Shown here piece by piece: positions 42,548-51,834 of a stretch of 64,000 nucleotides of DNA. This DNA is from Actinomadura sp. J1-007 (GTDB lineage: Bacteria > Actinomycetota > Actinomycetes > Streptosporangiales > Streptosporangiaceae). The notes below the pieces were generated by a model that made no database searches, was not told where the DNA came from, and worked only from the letters and a program-made list of their open reading frames with translations. Where the stretch lies: positions 2,480,001-2,544,000 of the forward strand of contig NZ_WING01000001.1 of the NCBI RefSeq assembly GCF_009793335.1. Direction: 5' to 3'. Every line of letters starts with the position of its first letter. The first letter of the stretch is position 1. Made by a program: the position numbers and the translations under genes.

Positions 42548-43554
42548 GTTGTGGTGGGTGGGTCGAATTCAGGGCCGATGATGGCGACGTGTTGGTCGCC
42601 CATGCCGGGTTGGATGAGGTCTTCGCTGCCGGACCAGTTGACGCCGCCGGAGACTGCTCCGGCGTGTTCGTCCCAGAGTTGGTTGATGTCTTCGTCGATG
42701 GGGATGGGGGTGGCCTCGTCCGGGGCGAGCAGGGTTTTGACGTCGTGGACGATGCGTCTGAGGAGGTGGTGCTCGGCGATGAGGTCGCGCAGGCCGGTGC
42801 GGGCATCGCGTTCGTCGGTGAGATTTTGGGCGGTCAGGTCGAAGGCGAGGGGGATGGTGTAGTCGGCTTTGTAGAGGTCGGCGATGTCCAGGACGAAGGA
42901 GATGGCCGATCCGGTGTGGACGAAGCCGAGTCCGGGGCTGGCGCCGAGGCCGACGATGACGGCGTGGCAGATGCCGTAGAGGGCGGCGTTGGCGGCTGAT
43001 AGGAGCCGGTTGAGGTCGTCGCCGGCGGCGTGGGCGTCTCCGGCTTTGTATTCGCGGCGGTTCCAGGTGACGCCGGTGCGTTGGGCGTGGGTTTGGTAGA
43101 GCTTGCGGATGCGGGTGCCTTCGCGTCCGCGGAGTTGTTGCATGGTGGCGGTGGAGACGTCTTCGCCGGGGAAGCGCATTGCGTACATGGCGCGGGCGAC
43201 GTTGAGGCGTTCTTTGGGTCTGGTGACCAGGTAGGCCTGTTGGTGGAGGAGTCCGGATCCACGGGCGGGGCCGAGTCCTGAGGCATAAAGGCGGACGCCT
43301 TGTTGGCCGACCCAGCATATGGCGGTGCCGGAGTCGCCGAGGAGGTTGACGGCGCCGTGGGTGATGCGGGTGCCGGGGCCGAGGAGGAGAACGGCGACCA
43401 TGGCGGCGGGGATGCGGACGGTTTCGCGTTTGTTGATGACGACGACGGCGTTCTCGTCGCGGTCGACGTGGCTGCGTTCGACGTAGACGCTGGAGATGCG
43501 GTCTTGGAGTCGGTGCAGGTCGTGTGGGTGGGCTTTCCACCAGATGTCCGGCAT
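42544..43554 (-). CDS. cas1: CRISPR-associated endonuclease Cas1, type I-E
   Basis: 336 residues. Beta-rich N-terminus (RISSVYVERSHVDRDENAVV, VAVLLLGPGTRITHGAVNLL) and helical catalytic domain with the metal-binding Glu/His/Asp region (LNRLLSAANAALYGICHAVI, LGFVHTGSAISFVLDIADLY). Cas1e integrates prespacers next to the leader. The C-terminal extension (VNWSGSEDLIQPGMGDQHVA) is longer than in E. coli. It overlaps cas2 by 4 bp and follows cas6 closely. Confidence 0.96.
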   Translation of the reverse strand: MPDIWWKAHPHDLHRLQDRISSVYVERSHVDRDENAVVVINKRETVRIPAAMVAVLLLGPGTRITHGAVNLLGDSGTAICWVGQQGVRLYASGLGPARGSGLLHQQAYLVTRPKERLNVARAMYAMRFPGEDVSTATMQQLRGREGTRIRKLYQTHAQRTGVTWNRREYKAGDAHAAGDDLNRLLSAANAALYGICHAVIVGLGASPGLGFVHTGSAISFVLDIADLYKADYTIPLAFDLTAQNLTDERDARTGLRDLIAEHHLLRRIVHDVKTLLAPDEATPIPIDEDINQLWDEHAGAVSGGVNWSGSEDLIQPGMGDQHVAIIGPEFDPPTTT

Positions 43555-44307
43555 TCAGCGTCCCGCCAGGGGTGCGAGGGTGAGCAGGCCGCAACCGTAG
43601 GCTTTGGCCGGTCCGATGCCGTTCAGCAGGGCGCGGGTGAGCAGGTCGGTGTCGGTGACTTGCAGGCGTCCTTGGAACGTCGCAACGTGCAGGACGACAT
43701 GTCGCCGTTTTGCTTTGGTGAACGAGAGGCGGTCGCGTCGCAGGATCCGCACGTCGGGTGCCGCGGTGGAATTGTCGAGGGGAAGGATTTCCAGGCCGGG
43801 GTCGGTGCGGGCGGCGGGGATCTGGAATCCGTACTTTTCAGTTCGTTTGAGGAGCCAGTTCAACTGGTGTGCGGCGGTGCGGTGGCCGGTGCGGACGGAT
43901 GGGCGGGGCTTGTCCTGGGGCCGGGGGTCCGTGCCGTCTTGAACGGTGCGTTCGGGTGGGCGCGGGACGTTCTGGACGGGGTTGGCTGTGAGCCGGAACG
44001 CGAATTCGCGGCCGATGGCCAGTTGTGCCAGGAGCGGCGTGTAGTCGGCGACCCAGGGTTTGCCATCGTCGGCGGCGGGCCATCCGGCGGCCTCGACCAG
44101 GTGGGTCCAGTCGGGTTTGGAGCGCGTGAGGGCGATCAGTTGGGGGCGGTGGGGGTTGTCGGTGTCCAGCCGCCAGAGTTGGCGTTCGGTATCGGGGGTC
44201 GCGGGGACGGCCGCGCAGACGTGGCTGTGCATGGCCCGCGGGTTGGTGAGCAGTTGACGGGACTGCTGGCGCAGGGGGTTGATGCGGACGCGGGAGAGGT
44301 AGGTCAT
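43555..44307 (-). CDS. cas6e: Cas6e/CasE crRNA endoribonuclease
   Basis: 250 residues: MTYLSRVRINPLRQQSRQLL, NPRAMHSHVCAAVP (family His position), RLTANPVQNVPRP and the C-terminal Gly-rich loop GIGPAKAYGCGLLTLAPL. It should cut pre-crRNA at the base of the GC-rich repeat hairpin and remain in Cascade. Its start is 7 bp from the cas5 stop. Confidence 0.95.
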   Translation of the reverse strand: MTYLSRVRINPLRQQSRQLLTNPRAMHSHVCAAVPATPDTERQLWRLDTDNPHRPQLIALTRSKPDWTHLVEAAGWPAADDGKPWVADYTPLLAQLAIGREFAFRLTANPVQNVPRPPERTVQDGTDPRPQDKPRPSVRTGHRTAAHQLNWLLKRTEKYGFQIPAARTDPGLEILPLDNSTAAPDVRILRRDRLSFTKAKRRHVVLHVATFQGRLQVTDTDLLTRALLNGIGPAKAYGCGLLTLAPLAGR

Positions 44308-44313
44308 GGTCGG

Positions 44314-45102
44314 TCACCAGCCCAGTAGCGCGAAGGGATCGTGGCCCGCATCGGAGGGCGCGTCGGGTTCGGGGAAGCCGGTGGGGGCCGAGACCCAGGA
44401 GTGGGCGACCCGGCGGCTGGTGAAGCGGCGGTCGCGCAGGGAGAACGACAGCGGAACATCGTGAACGACGTCGTCGCCGTCGGAGCTCTCGATGGTCACC
44501 GGCAGGTCGATGCGGGGCGGGCGTCCGTTGTGGCGGTTCTGGAATTCACGGCGTGCGGCGTGTCCTGCCTGCCAGGGCTGCTCGCTGAGCGCGTCGTTCA
44601 ATGCCTCGTCGCGCGTGCCGAGGATGATCGGCTGGGTGGGCGGGCAGGAACGCCGTCCGAGCGCGAGCGGGTACGCCGGGCGTCGCAGCGCGGCGGTCAG
44701 GGCGTCCACCAGGTCGGCGGGGCCTGAGATGCCGACGACGAAGACCGCGTCCTGGAGGTAGTAGCGCTGCGTGACGTGGGTGTGCTTGGCGGGCGAGGTG
44801 GGTTTCTGCACGCCTTTGGCGTTCACGGCCGCCTGCGGCAGTGGACGGCCGCGGTAGTCGCTGACGGTGTGGTAGTCGCGCAGCAGCGTCCCGGCCTGGT
44901 CGACGCGTACTCCGAGGGCGAGGTCGAGCAAGTCGCCGGGCGGGTCCTCGCGGCTGCGGCCCTGCGCGGCCGCCAGCAGCCCGAGGACCCCGGACTTGGT
45001 GGGTTCGGGACGGGTCTCGCGCCGGTTGAAGCGGCTCTGGCCGCCCCAGGACTGCAAGGGCCCGGCGAGCCGCAGCATCAGTACCCGGTGGTGGTCTGGC
45101 AT
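44314..45102 (-). CDS. cas5e: Cas5e/CasD Cascade subunit
   Basis: 262 residues: HHRVLMLRLAGPLQSWGGQS, RFNRRETRPEPTKSGVLGLL, GRPLPQAAVNAKG and YPLALGRRSCPPTQPI. Cas5e caps the 5' handle of the crRNA in Cascade. Intact. Confidence 0.95.
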   Translation of the reverse strand: MPDHHRVLMLRLAGPLQSWGGQSRFNRRETRPEPTKSGVLGLLAAAQGRSREDPPGDLLDLALGVRVDQAGTLLRDYHTVSDYRGRPLPQAAVNAKGVQKPTSPAKHTHVTQRYYLQDAVFVVGISGPADLVDALTAALRRPAYPLALGRRSCPPTQPIILGTRDEALNDALSEQPWQAGHAARREFQNRHNGRPPRIDLPVTIESSDGDDVVHDVPLSFSLRDRRFTSRRVAHSWVSAPTGFPEPDAPSDAGHDPFALLGW

Positions 45103-45112
45103 GGGGCGGTCC

Positions 45113-46258
45113 TCAGCTCTGCCACGTGCGCGCCAAGGCCTGGTTCAAGCCTTGCAGCATCTGGTCGAAGGAGTGGTTGTCGCCGAACGCGCGGGTGATG
45201 TCGTCGTCGGCGGTGCCGTCGAAGGCGTGCGAGACGGCAGCGTGGACGGGTTGGTCGCCCCATTGGCGGACGGAGCGCAGGTACTCACGGGCCAGGCGGC
45301 CGGCCGACTCAGCGGCGACACCGCAGGCGTCGCCGGATGCGTCGGTGTCGGGGACGGGGCGTTCGAACGCCGAGACGAGGTTGACGGGCTGGTCGTCGCG
45401 GACAACGACGGCGACCAGGCTGGGCCTGGTGCGATGGGCGAAGGAGGTGATGTGGCCGGTGGGCATGGACAGCGCGAACGCCCGGCCGAATCGGCGGGCC
45501 GCGTCCAGGGCCGCCTCCGTGGAGCCGATGTTGCGGACGAGCTGATGTATGCCGACGACGGCGTAGCGATAGAGGGTGGCGGAGTTGAAACCGATGTTCC
45601 CGATCATGCCCGCGCCGGTCTCGTCGAGCTCGTTGGCGTCGTCGACCGCGGTGTAGTAGTCCGATTCCAGCTCGACGCGGTGGGTCGACAGCGCGTGGGC
45701 GACCTGGGCGGCGGCGTCGACGTTGAGGGACGGGATGTCGGCGACCATCCGTCCGAACAGCGCGACGCCCATGGGGTGGCCGGTCTTGAGCTCGTCGGCG
45801 ATCTTCATGTCCTTGACCGCGGCGGCCAGCTCGTCGTCGGGCAGCGCGGCGAGGTCGGTGGCGCGGTCGGCGACCAGGTCGACGATGCGGTCGAGCTGTC
45901 CGTGGCCGTAATACAGCAGGTAGGCGGTGTCGCCGGCCTTGCGTCCGGCCTTGATGCCCAAGGGCTCCAGCAACGCTCCGGCCAGCCGCTGAGCCTGCTC
46001 GGTCTCCAGGCCGGTGCGCTCGTGGAGCCGCCCGGACAGTTGCTTGGCGATCTGCTTGGTACGGGTCGACTGGTCGGCCTCGGGCAGATGCCGGTCGAAC
46101 TCGATGCGGGTAGCGCGCTTCCATGCCTGTGAGGAGACACGGGAGCGGCGGACGCCCCCGAAGAACGCCTCTTTCGGGTTGCCCTGGTCGTCGCGGTTCA
46201 GGTTCGCCGGGGGAACGGTCTGCAAGACGTGGTACTCGACGTACTGCTGCTTGGGCAT
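45113..46258 (-). CDS. cas7e: Cas7e/CasC Cascade backbone subunit
   Basis: 381 residues from ATG 46258 with GGGAGT upstream; the longer frame to 46345 is not needed. MPKQQYVEYHVLQTVPPANL, NRDDQGNPKEAFFGGVRRSR, VSSQAWKRATR and FGRMVADIPSLNVDAAAQVA are conserved Cas7e motifs. Six copies form the helical backbone that coats the spacer. Intact. Confidence 0.95.
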   Translation of the reverse strand: MPKQQYVEYHVLQTVPPANLNRDDQGNPKEAFFGGVRRSRVSSQAWKRATRIEFDRHLPEADQSTRTKQIAKQLSGRLHERTGLETEQAQRLAGALLEPLGIKAGRKAGDTAYLLYYGHGQLDRIVDLVADRATDLAALPDDELAAAVKDMKIADELKTGHPMGVALFGRMVADIPSLNVDAAAQVAHALSTHRVELESDYYTAVDDANELDETGAGMIGNIGFNSATLYRYAVVGIHQLVRNIGSTEAALDAARRFGRAFALSMPTGHITSFAHRTRPSLVAVVVRDDQPVNLVSAFERPVPDTDASGDACGVAAESAGRLAREYLRSVRQWGDQPVHAAVSHAFDGTADDDITRAFGDNHSFDQMLQGLNQALARTWQS

Positions 46259-46307
46259 GCGTGACTCCCTGGAGAGGTGTTCGTGGTGGGGCGGCCGGGG
46301 TCGCCGG

Positions 46308-46927
46308 TCAGGACGGAGTGGGGGCTCCGTCATTGGAGGCCGCACCGTTGGCTCTGGCGTCGTCCTGCTGCGCCCAGACCTGGTACTCCACGGCCCAGCG
46401 GCGGCGCGCGCTGCGGCGACGGTCCTCGTAATGCCAGTCCTGGACGAGCCGCATCAGCCCGTCGTAGTCCACTGGCTGATTGATGACGCGGAGCTGGTCG
46501 ACCAGACCGCGCAGCCGCATGAGCAGCGCGGCGGGGCGGGTGCTCGTAGCGGCGGCGTTGACACGGGCGTCCACGGCCTGGGCGCTGAAGCGCTCACTGG
46601 TGCGCAGGCGGTGCAGCGCCTTGCCCAGAGGCACCTTCGGATGGTGCATCGAGATGCTCTTGGACTGCTGGTGCAGCCCGTACAGGGCGAGCGCGGCATG
46701 CTCGGCCCTCTGCTCGACGGACCATTGGCCACGCTGCGCGAGCTGGTCATCGACGGGACAGGTGTAGAACCGCCACATGGCCGGGACCTCGCCCGCGTTC
46801 CGCCCCAGCCCGGCGCGTAGCGCGGCCAGGTCCTCGCCGGGGGAGGGCCGAGCGGGCGGCCTGTGCGCAGGTCGTGTGCGAGCCAGCCGCCGTCGGCGGT
46901 CACGCGGTTCCAGTAGCGCTGAGTCAT
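46308..46927 (-). CDS. cas11: Cas11e/Cse2 Cascade small subunit, apparent frameshift near 46839-46856
   Basis: ATG 46927 reads MTQRYWNRVTADGGWLAHDL. The frame then needs one base, most simply in the G5 run 46839-46843, to read GPPPGEDLAALRAGLGRNAG and then the intact body WRFYTCPVDDQLAQRGQWSV, ALHRLRTSERFSAQAVDAR and LVQDWHYEDRRRSARRRWAV. Joined length is about 206 residues, normal for Cse2. The subunit stabilises the target and non-target strands. An internal ATG at 46778 could give a shorter product if the frameshift is real. Confidence 0.85.
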
Positions 46928-46958
46928 CGGTGCCTCGCGAGTGAATGGGGGGTGCGGT

Positions 46959-48592
46959 TCAACGCTCGTTCTTGGTGCGCGGCAGGATGCGATCGAGCCG
47001 CCGGTAGAAGTCGTTGACCGCGACGCCCAAGGGGTAGGCGGCGGCAGTCGTCCCGTCGGATTTCTTGGTCTCGCGGCCGGCGAACACGCTTTCGGGAACG
47101 GCAACGTGCACCGAGTCGGCGACCTGCAACGCCAGCCGCCGGGCCTCTTGCTCCCACGCAGCCCGACCACGTTCGAGCGTTTCGGTGTCCTGGACGGTCT
47201 GCAGACCGCGCAGCAGCCGCCGTACGACGGGGTCCAGCAGGTACAGCAGCCGTTCACCGGGGCGTTGACCCTTGTCCCAGGGAATGGGCTCCAAGCCGCT
47301 GGCACGACGCAAATCGGCCGACAGGTAATTGAGGGCCTGCGCGAGCTGCTCGGCCTGCTCGGTGGCCTCCAGTACCGCGAAGCGAACGTCGGCATCGGCG
47401 CGCAGTGCGGCTACCGGCAGCGGTGTCAGATCGTGCAGGACGTCCTCGACGATCGCGGACTGATTGCCGTAGACCACGCCGAAGGTCTCCGCACGCAGCG
47501 GATACCGATCGTCGATCAGCTCTTCGGCCTCAAGCCCTGCGATCTGGTCGAGCAACTCGCTGGTGCGGAACGCCGCGGACTCTTCGGCCTCCGAGGCGAG
47601 CAGCGCGTTCATTCCCCGCCAGATCGCCTTTCCCGGCATGTGCCGTAGCGGTCGCTGCGGCACGGGCTTGGCCGACTTCCTCGTCTTCTTCGTGGGTTTG
47701 TCGACTCGCCATGCCGTGTGCGGCTCCCAGTCGGGCGTCATCGCGAGCCGGTCACCGGCTGCGACGATCACACCGGTCACGCATAGGCCGTCCGCGGTCT
47801 GTTCGGGGACGAGCCGGATTCGCCGCGACTGCCAGGTCCACAGGTCCAGCAGTCCCTGTGCCGTCCGGCTCTCCCAGGCGGGGCCGATGGACCGCCTCCA
47901 CTGGGGGAGCCGAGCCGCCCTTGCACACCGATCGGGATGTTGAGCAGAAGAGTCTCGTACAGGGTCCGGCCCGTCGGGACGACCACGCCCAACTGCCCGA
48001 GGGGGCCGGTGGGGTTGCCCGTCGTCTTACCGGACTTGGCCATCGGATCGCCCACCGCGCCGGTCTTGATCGCCGCGGTGTCCCAGCATTGCGCGTGCAG
48101 AAGCCACAGCGCCGCATCGGCCGGAGCCAACCGTGGCGGATCGCCCTCGGTTCGCGCGGAGAACAGCGGCACGTTGTTGCCGGTGGCCTCCGCGGCGACC
48201 AGCAGACCCGACCCCTTGGTCTCGCCCTTGGCCGTACGCAGCCCGGCGACCTGGGCGAACGGCGTCTCAGCGTGGAACAGGTCGAAGCGGGAACGGTGAT
48301 CTTCCAGGTAGGTGTCGAGCGTGTCCAGCTCGGCCTCACTGAAGGCGCCCCGGACGAACCCGTCAGCCCATGCCCGCCGGTCGGCCGGGGCTCCCAGGGC
48401 GTCCACGACGACCGGCAAGAGCACCTGCCGCAGCAGTGCCGGCCACTGCGTCGGAAGCTCGACGCTGATGTCGGCTATGTCACCGGCGCGGTGCAGGACC
48501 TCTCGCAGCCCCATCGATTCGATGGTCTGCCCGTCACCGGACCGCGGACGCAACCATCCTTCGGTGACCAGGTCGAACACCGGCATCGCCAT
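46959..48592 (-). CDS. cas8e: Cas8e/Cse1 Cascade large subunit, apparent frameshift near 47903-47907
   Basis: ATG 48592 (RBS GGAGG) opens MAMPVFDLVTEGWLRPRSGD; the motif IGVQGRL comes just before the break. One base added in the G5 run 47903-47907 gives PQWRRSIGPAWESRTAQGLL, then DLWTWQSRRIRLVPEQTADG and the C-terminal helical bundle to LPRTKNER at 46959. Joined length is about 544 residues, as expected. Cas8e recognises the PAM and recruits Cas3. With the frameshift as written no functional large subunit would be made; a homopolymer undercall is the better explanation, given the same pattern elsewhere. Confidence 0.88.
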
Positions 48593-48701
48593 GCCTCCAA
48601 ATAGCTATGTGTAGGGAGGAAACTAACCGGACTTCGGGCGCCCCGAAGGCGATATGGCAAGGTTGGCCGGACGCGGCCTTGCGCTGGACAACGCTCGGTC
48701 C

Positions 48702-48777
48702 GTTGCCCCGCCTCGGCGGGGATGGCTCCTGGCTTTGTGTGACCTGCTCGTTGGCCCCGCGCACGCGGGGAGCGGCG
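48702..48777 (+). repeat. Two degenerate CRISPR repeats with a 21-nt spacer between cas3 and cas8e
   Basis: 48702-48728 (GTTGCCCCGCCTCGGCGGGG then ATGGCTC) and 48750-48777 (GTTGGCCCCGCGCACGCGGG then GAGCGGCG) are diverged copies of the repeat, both in plus orientation and so antisense to the cas genes. The 21-nt spacer is shorter than the usual 32-33. This looks like either a dead mini-array or a Cas-regulating RNA (CreR/CreA type). Confidence 0.7.
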
Positions 48778-48806
48778 GGACGGCGACCGCCGTCCCGCCT
48801 TTCTCA

Positions 48807-51674
48807 TCAGCGCGGCTCTTCCACCAGCCCCAGCAGAGAGTCGTAACGAAGGACGTGATCGCCAAGACGCGCCGCGTCGGACGCGTCCAGCGGCAGGGCT
48901 CGGCTGTAGCGCAGCCATGGATGATCGCGCCACCCGTCCAACGGCCCCAAGTCCGCTTCGGCCGCTTGGGTCAGCTTGGCGGGAAGGCGCACGGTCCCAC
49001 CGAGCAGGTCATCCAGCACGTCCCGGGAAGCCTCGCCGTGCGTCCCAAGCGATCTACCCGACAGAGCCCGGTAGCCGCGATCGTCACGACGCACCAGCAC
49101 CACCTCGACGCTCCGGTCACCGTCGCGGACGACCGCGCGATGGTGCTCTTCCGAAAGGCTCCCGCTCACCCCGCCACGGTGCAGCCCCTCCAGAGTGCGC
49201 CGGGTGTGCTCTCCCGCCCGCGTGAGCAGAAACGGCTCAGCGCTCTCGGCCCGTGCACGTTGCCGGGCCTCCCAGTCGGCACGTGCTTGACGTTCGGCCT
49301 CGGCCCAATCCTCGGGAACCGAGTATCGGTCTGAGCCGTACACATCAGCGACCAACTGCGGAACCTGCCCGGGAATCGACCAGCACCCGCCTTCGGCGGC
49401 GCACACCTGCGCTGCCGTGCGCATCAACAGGTATCTGCCGTAGATGGCTTCGGCGGCCCCCGGAAACTCCGGCGGCGCACCATCACGGGGAAGGAACCCG
49501 GTGACGATCACGCGTGGCTCGACGACCGGCCCTGGGCGCCGCACCCCCGAGTGCCTATGCGTTCGGCCGATGCGCTGTAGCAGCAGGTCCATCGGCACCA
49601 AATCCGTGATCAGCAGATCGGCGTCGACATCGAACGACTGCTCAGCGAGCTGCGTCGCCACCAGGATCCTGCGAGCAGGACGACCGGGACCGTTCGGCTC
49701 CGGCGGACCCAACGCCTGGAGACACTCCTCAGTGCGGTCGGCGCGGTGGGCGGCGCTGAGCCGTCCATGCAGCAACCGCACTTCATCGCCGAACTCCGCA
49801 CGCAAAGCATCGAACGTGTCCTGCGCGCGGCGCACAGTGTTACGGATCACCAGGGCGCACCCACCGACGGCGAGGCGCTCGCGCAGCAGTGACAGCACCT
49901 GGGCGTCCCCGACGGACAAATCGTCCCCCGTTTCCGCTTTGGCGCTGACAGGCTCAGGAAGGACTTCCACCTCGACTCGCAGGTCCCGCCGCCAGGACTG
50001 GCAGCTCTCCACGATGTGCCCTGCCGACGCCTCGGACCGCCACACGGCCGTCACGTTCGGATAGCCGGTGGGCTCAGGCACGATCTCGGCCGGGACGTTC
50101 AGATCCTCGTTGTCTCCAGCACCCGCCAGGTAGGCGGCCACCAGTTCGCGGCGCTGCGCCGGGGGCAGGGTCGCCGACAGCAACACCACCGGAATCCGTG
50201 CCTGGCCCAGCCAACGCAGCCCCTCGGCCAGGAACTGCGACATGTAGACATCGGCGGCGTGAACCTCGTCCAGGATCACGACCTTGCCCGCCAGGCCCGC
50301 CATCCGCAGCATCACGTGCTTGGTACGGGTGGCGGCGAACAACAACTGGTCGATCGTCCCCACCACGAACGGGCTCAGCAGCCCACGCTTGGCTCCAAGA
50401 AACCACTCCGCCGGTGCGCGACGCTCCGCAGCAGCCTCCGGGCAACACGCCCCCTGCGACATCCCGAACGGATCATCGAGGCCGAACTCGTCCTCGGCCA
50501 CACGGGTGTACCGGTCATCGGGAGCGGGGTCTTCGAGAAGACCCTGCCATTGCTTGTTGAACCTCCTCTTGCCGTGCAACAGAGCCACCTGCGAGGCCAA
50601 CGAAGGCGAAATCGACTCGACCCAGGCGCGGACATTGGTGAACATCGGATCGCACGTCGCCTGCGTGGGCATCCCAACGAACACCCCGTCCATGCCCCAC
50701 CGGGCGCCCAAGATTTCAGCAGCCACCAGCGCCGCCTTGGTCTTCCCCTCCCCCATAGGCGCCTCGACCACCACCAAGCCCGGCGACTCCATACGGTTGA
50801 CGACGTCCACGACCATCGCCTGCGAGGGCCGCGGATCGTCCCCAAACCGTCGCCGGAAAAGATCGACTTCCGGCTCGTCCAACTCACCCCATCCGCCGCG
50901 CAGCCCCAGCAGCCCCCACGCCTTTTCAGCGCGTTCCCGCGCTCCCTGGAGGCTGACCCGCTCAAACTCGTCAACGCCTTCGAAATGGTCCTGGTCGCTG
51001 GCGATCCAGTCGGCCATCACCACAAACCCGCTCAGTTGCAATTGCGCTGCCCGACTCGGGAACCCGGACGGATCGACTTCCGCGACATCATCGAAACCGA
51101 GCGCCCGCGTGAAGACATCGAGCAACGCGCGGCGCGCCATGTCCCACCCCGGCCCTTTACCGCTGAGCTGCTGCTGGGCGCGCTTGGGCTCTCGTGCTCC
51201 GCCGAGCGTGGGAAACAGACCGTGATGACCCGCGATCAGCGGCCACACCCAACCGATGCTCTCCTCCGACCAGCCGGCGTCGGTGAGGTAGCGCTGTATC
51301 AAGGCACCTCCGGCCCGATCATGGCGCCAGCGGTACCGCGTGACCATATGCCGATCCCACGACAGGCCAGCACCCAGCACCCGGGCAGCACCAGCGGCGT
51401 CCATGTGCTGGAACGCCGGAGTCGCCTTACCGAAATCATGAACCCCGCACAACCACGCAAACAGCAGCCGTCCCCCACCATCACCGGCGACACCGTCCAG
51501 CATCCGCCGAACCGACGGCGCGAGATAGTGATCCCACATCAACTCCGCGACCGCAGCCGTATCCAACAGATGCTGCAACAGCAGATTGGACCGCCCACCA
51601 GCCCGACCCGCACTCTTACCCCACAGCACCGCCAGAGGATTCTGAACACCCGGCGCCGACCTCTCGGTACCCAC
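48807..51674 (-). CDS. cas3: Cas3 HD-nuclease/helicase, type I-E
   Basis: About 955 residues from GTG 51674; the frame is open to 51755 but that part is conserved leader DNA of array 3. The HD nuclease comes first (HLLDTAAVAELMW, LCGVHDFGKATPAFQHM, AGHHGLFP), then the SF2 helicase with Walker A EAPMGEGKTKAALVAAEIL, DEVH box in VVILDEVHAAD, VVLLSATLPP and QRIGRTHRH, and the C-terminal domain. Cas3 is recruited by Cascade to nick, unwind and degrade target DNA. First gene of the cas operon, separated from cas8e by 214 bp containing the degenerate repeats. Confidence 0.95.
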   Translation of the reverse strand: MGTERSAPGVQNPLAVLWGKSAGRAGGRSNLLLQHLLDTAAVAELMWDHYLAPSVRRMLDGVAGDGGGRLLFAWLCGVHDFGKATPAFQHMDAAGAARVLGAGLSWDRHMVTRYRWRHDRAGGALIQRYLTDAGWSEESIGWVWPLIAGHHGLFPTLGGAREPKRAQQQLSGKGPGWDMARRALLDVFTRALGFDDVAEVDPSGFPSRAAQLQLSGFVVMADWIASDQDHFEGVDEFERVSLQGARERAEKAWGLLGLRGGWGELDEPEVDLFRRRFGDDPRPSQAMVVDVVNRMESPGLVVVEAPMGEGKTKAALVAAEILGARWGMDGVFVGMPTQATCDPMFTNVRAWVESISPSLASQVALLHGKRRFNKQWQGLLEDPAPDDRYTRVAEDEFGLDDPFGMSQGACCPEAAAERRAPAEWFLGAKRGLLSPFVVGTIDQLLFAATRTKHVMLRMAGLAGKVVILDEVHAADVYMSQFLAEGLRWLGQARIPVVLLSATLPPAQRRELVAAYLAGAGDNEDLNVPAEIVPEPTGYPNVTAVWRSEASAGHIVESCQSWRRDLRVEVEVLPEPVSAKAETGDDLSVGDAQVLSLLRERLAVGGCALVIRNTVRRAQDTFDALRAEFGDEVRLLHGRLSAAHRADRTEECLQALGPPEPNGPGRPARRILVATQLAEQSFDVDADLLITDLVPMDLLLQRIGRTHRHSGVRRPGPVVEPRVIVTGFLPRDGAPPEFPGAAEAIYGRYLLMRTAAQVCAAEGGCWSIPGQVPQLVADVYGSDRYSVPEDWAEAERQARADWEARQRARAESAEPFLLTRAGEHTRRTLEGLHRGGVSGSLSEEHHRAVVRDGDRSVEVVLVRRDDRGYRALSGRSLGTHGEASRDVLDDLLGGTVRLPAKLTQAAEADLGPLDGWRDHPWLRYSRALPLDASDAARLGDHVLRYDSLLGLVEEPR

Positions 51675-51780
51675 GCAGCGCACCGTAGCCAAGCCCACCG
51701 ACAAAACCACCAGCCCTATAGGCTGACCCAGGCCAACGACGGAAGCCCCGAACACCGAGCTTCACCAGCCATGATCACAA

Positions 51781-51834
51781 ACCAACCGAATGAAAACCCG
51801 CCCCTCTACTGACAACGCCGCAGGTCAGAAAGAG
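51781..51834 (+). promoter_or_regulatory. CRISPR leader-proximal block, array 3
   Basis: 54 bp from AACCAACCGAATGAAAACCC to CAGGTCAGAAAGA. The conserved leader extends left to about 51690 (GACAAAACCACCAGCCCTAT) and lies immediately upstream of cas3, divergent from it. Confidence 0.75.

Noticed and set aside
46959..48592. cas8e and cas11 as pseudogenes, CRISPR-Cas inactive
   Set aside because: Each break is repaired by one base in a G/C run, the same pattern seen in unrelated genes of the window, and all other cas genes are intact. Sequencing error is the better explanation.
48604..48612. Target of the mini-array spacer upstream of cas8e
   Set aside because: An 8-of-9 match within a few hundred bases can easily arise by chance, the first bases do not pair and no usual I-E PAM precedes it. 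Kept only as a note in the finding.
51675..51755. Upstream extension of Cas3 to 51755
   Set aside because: The DNA here is the conserved leader segment shared with arrays 1 and 2a, and the extra residues do not fit the Cas3 HD domain.
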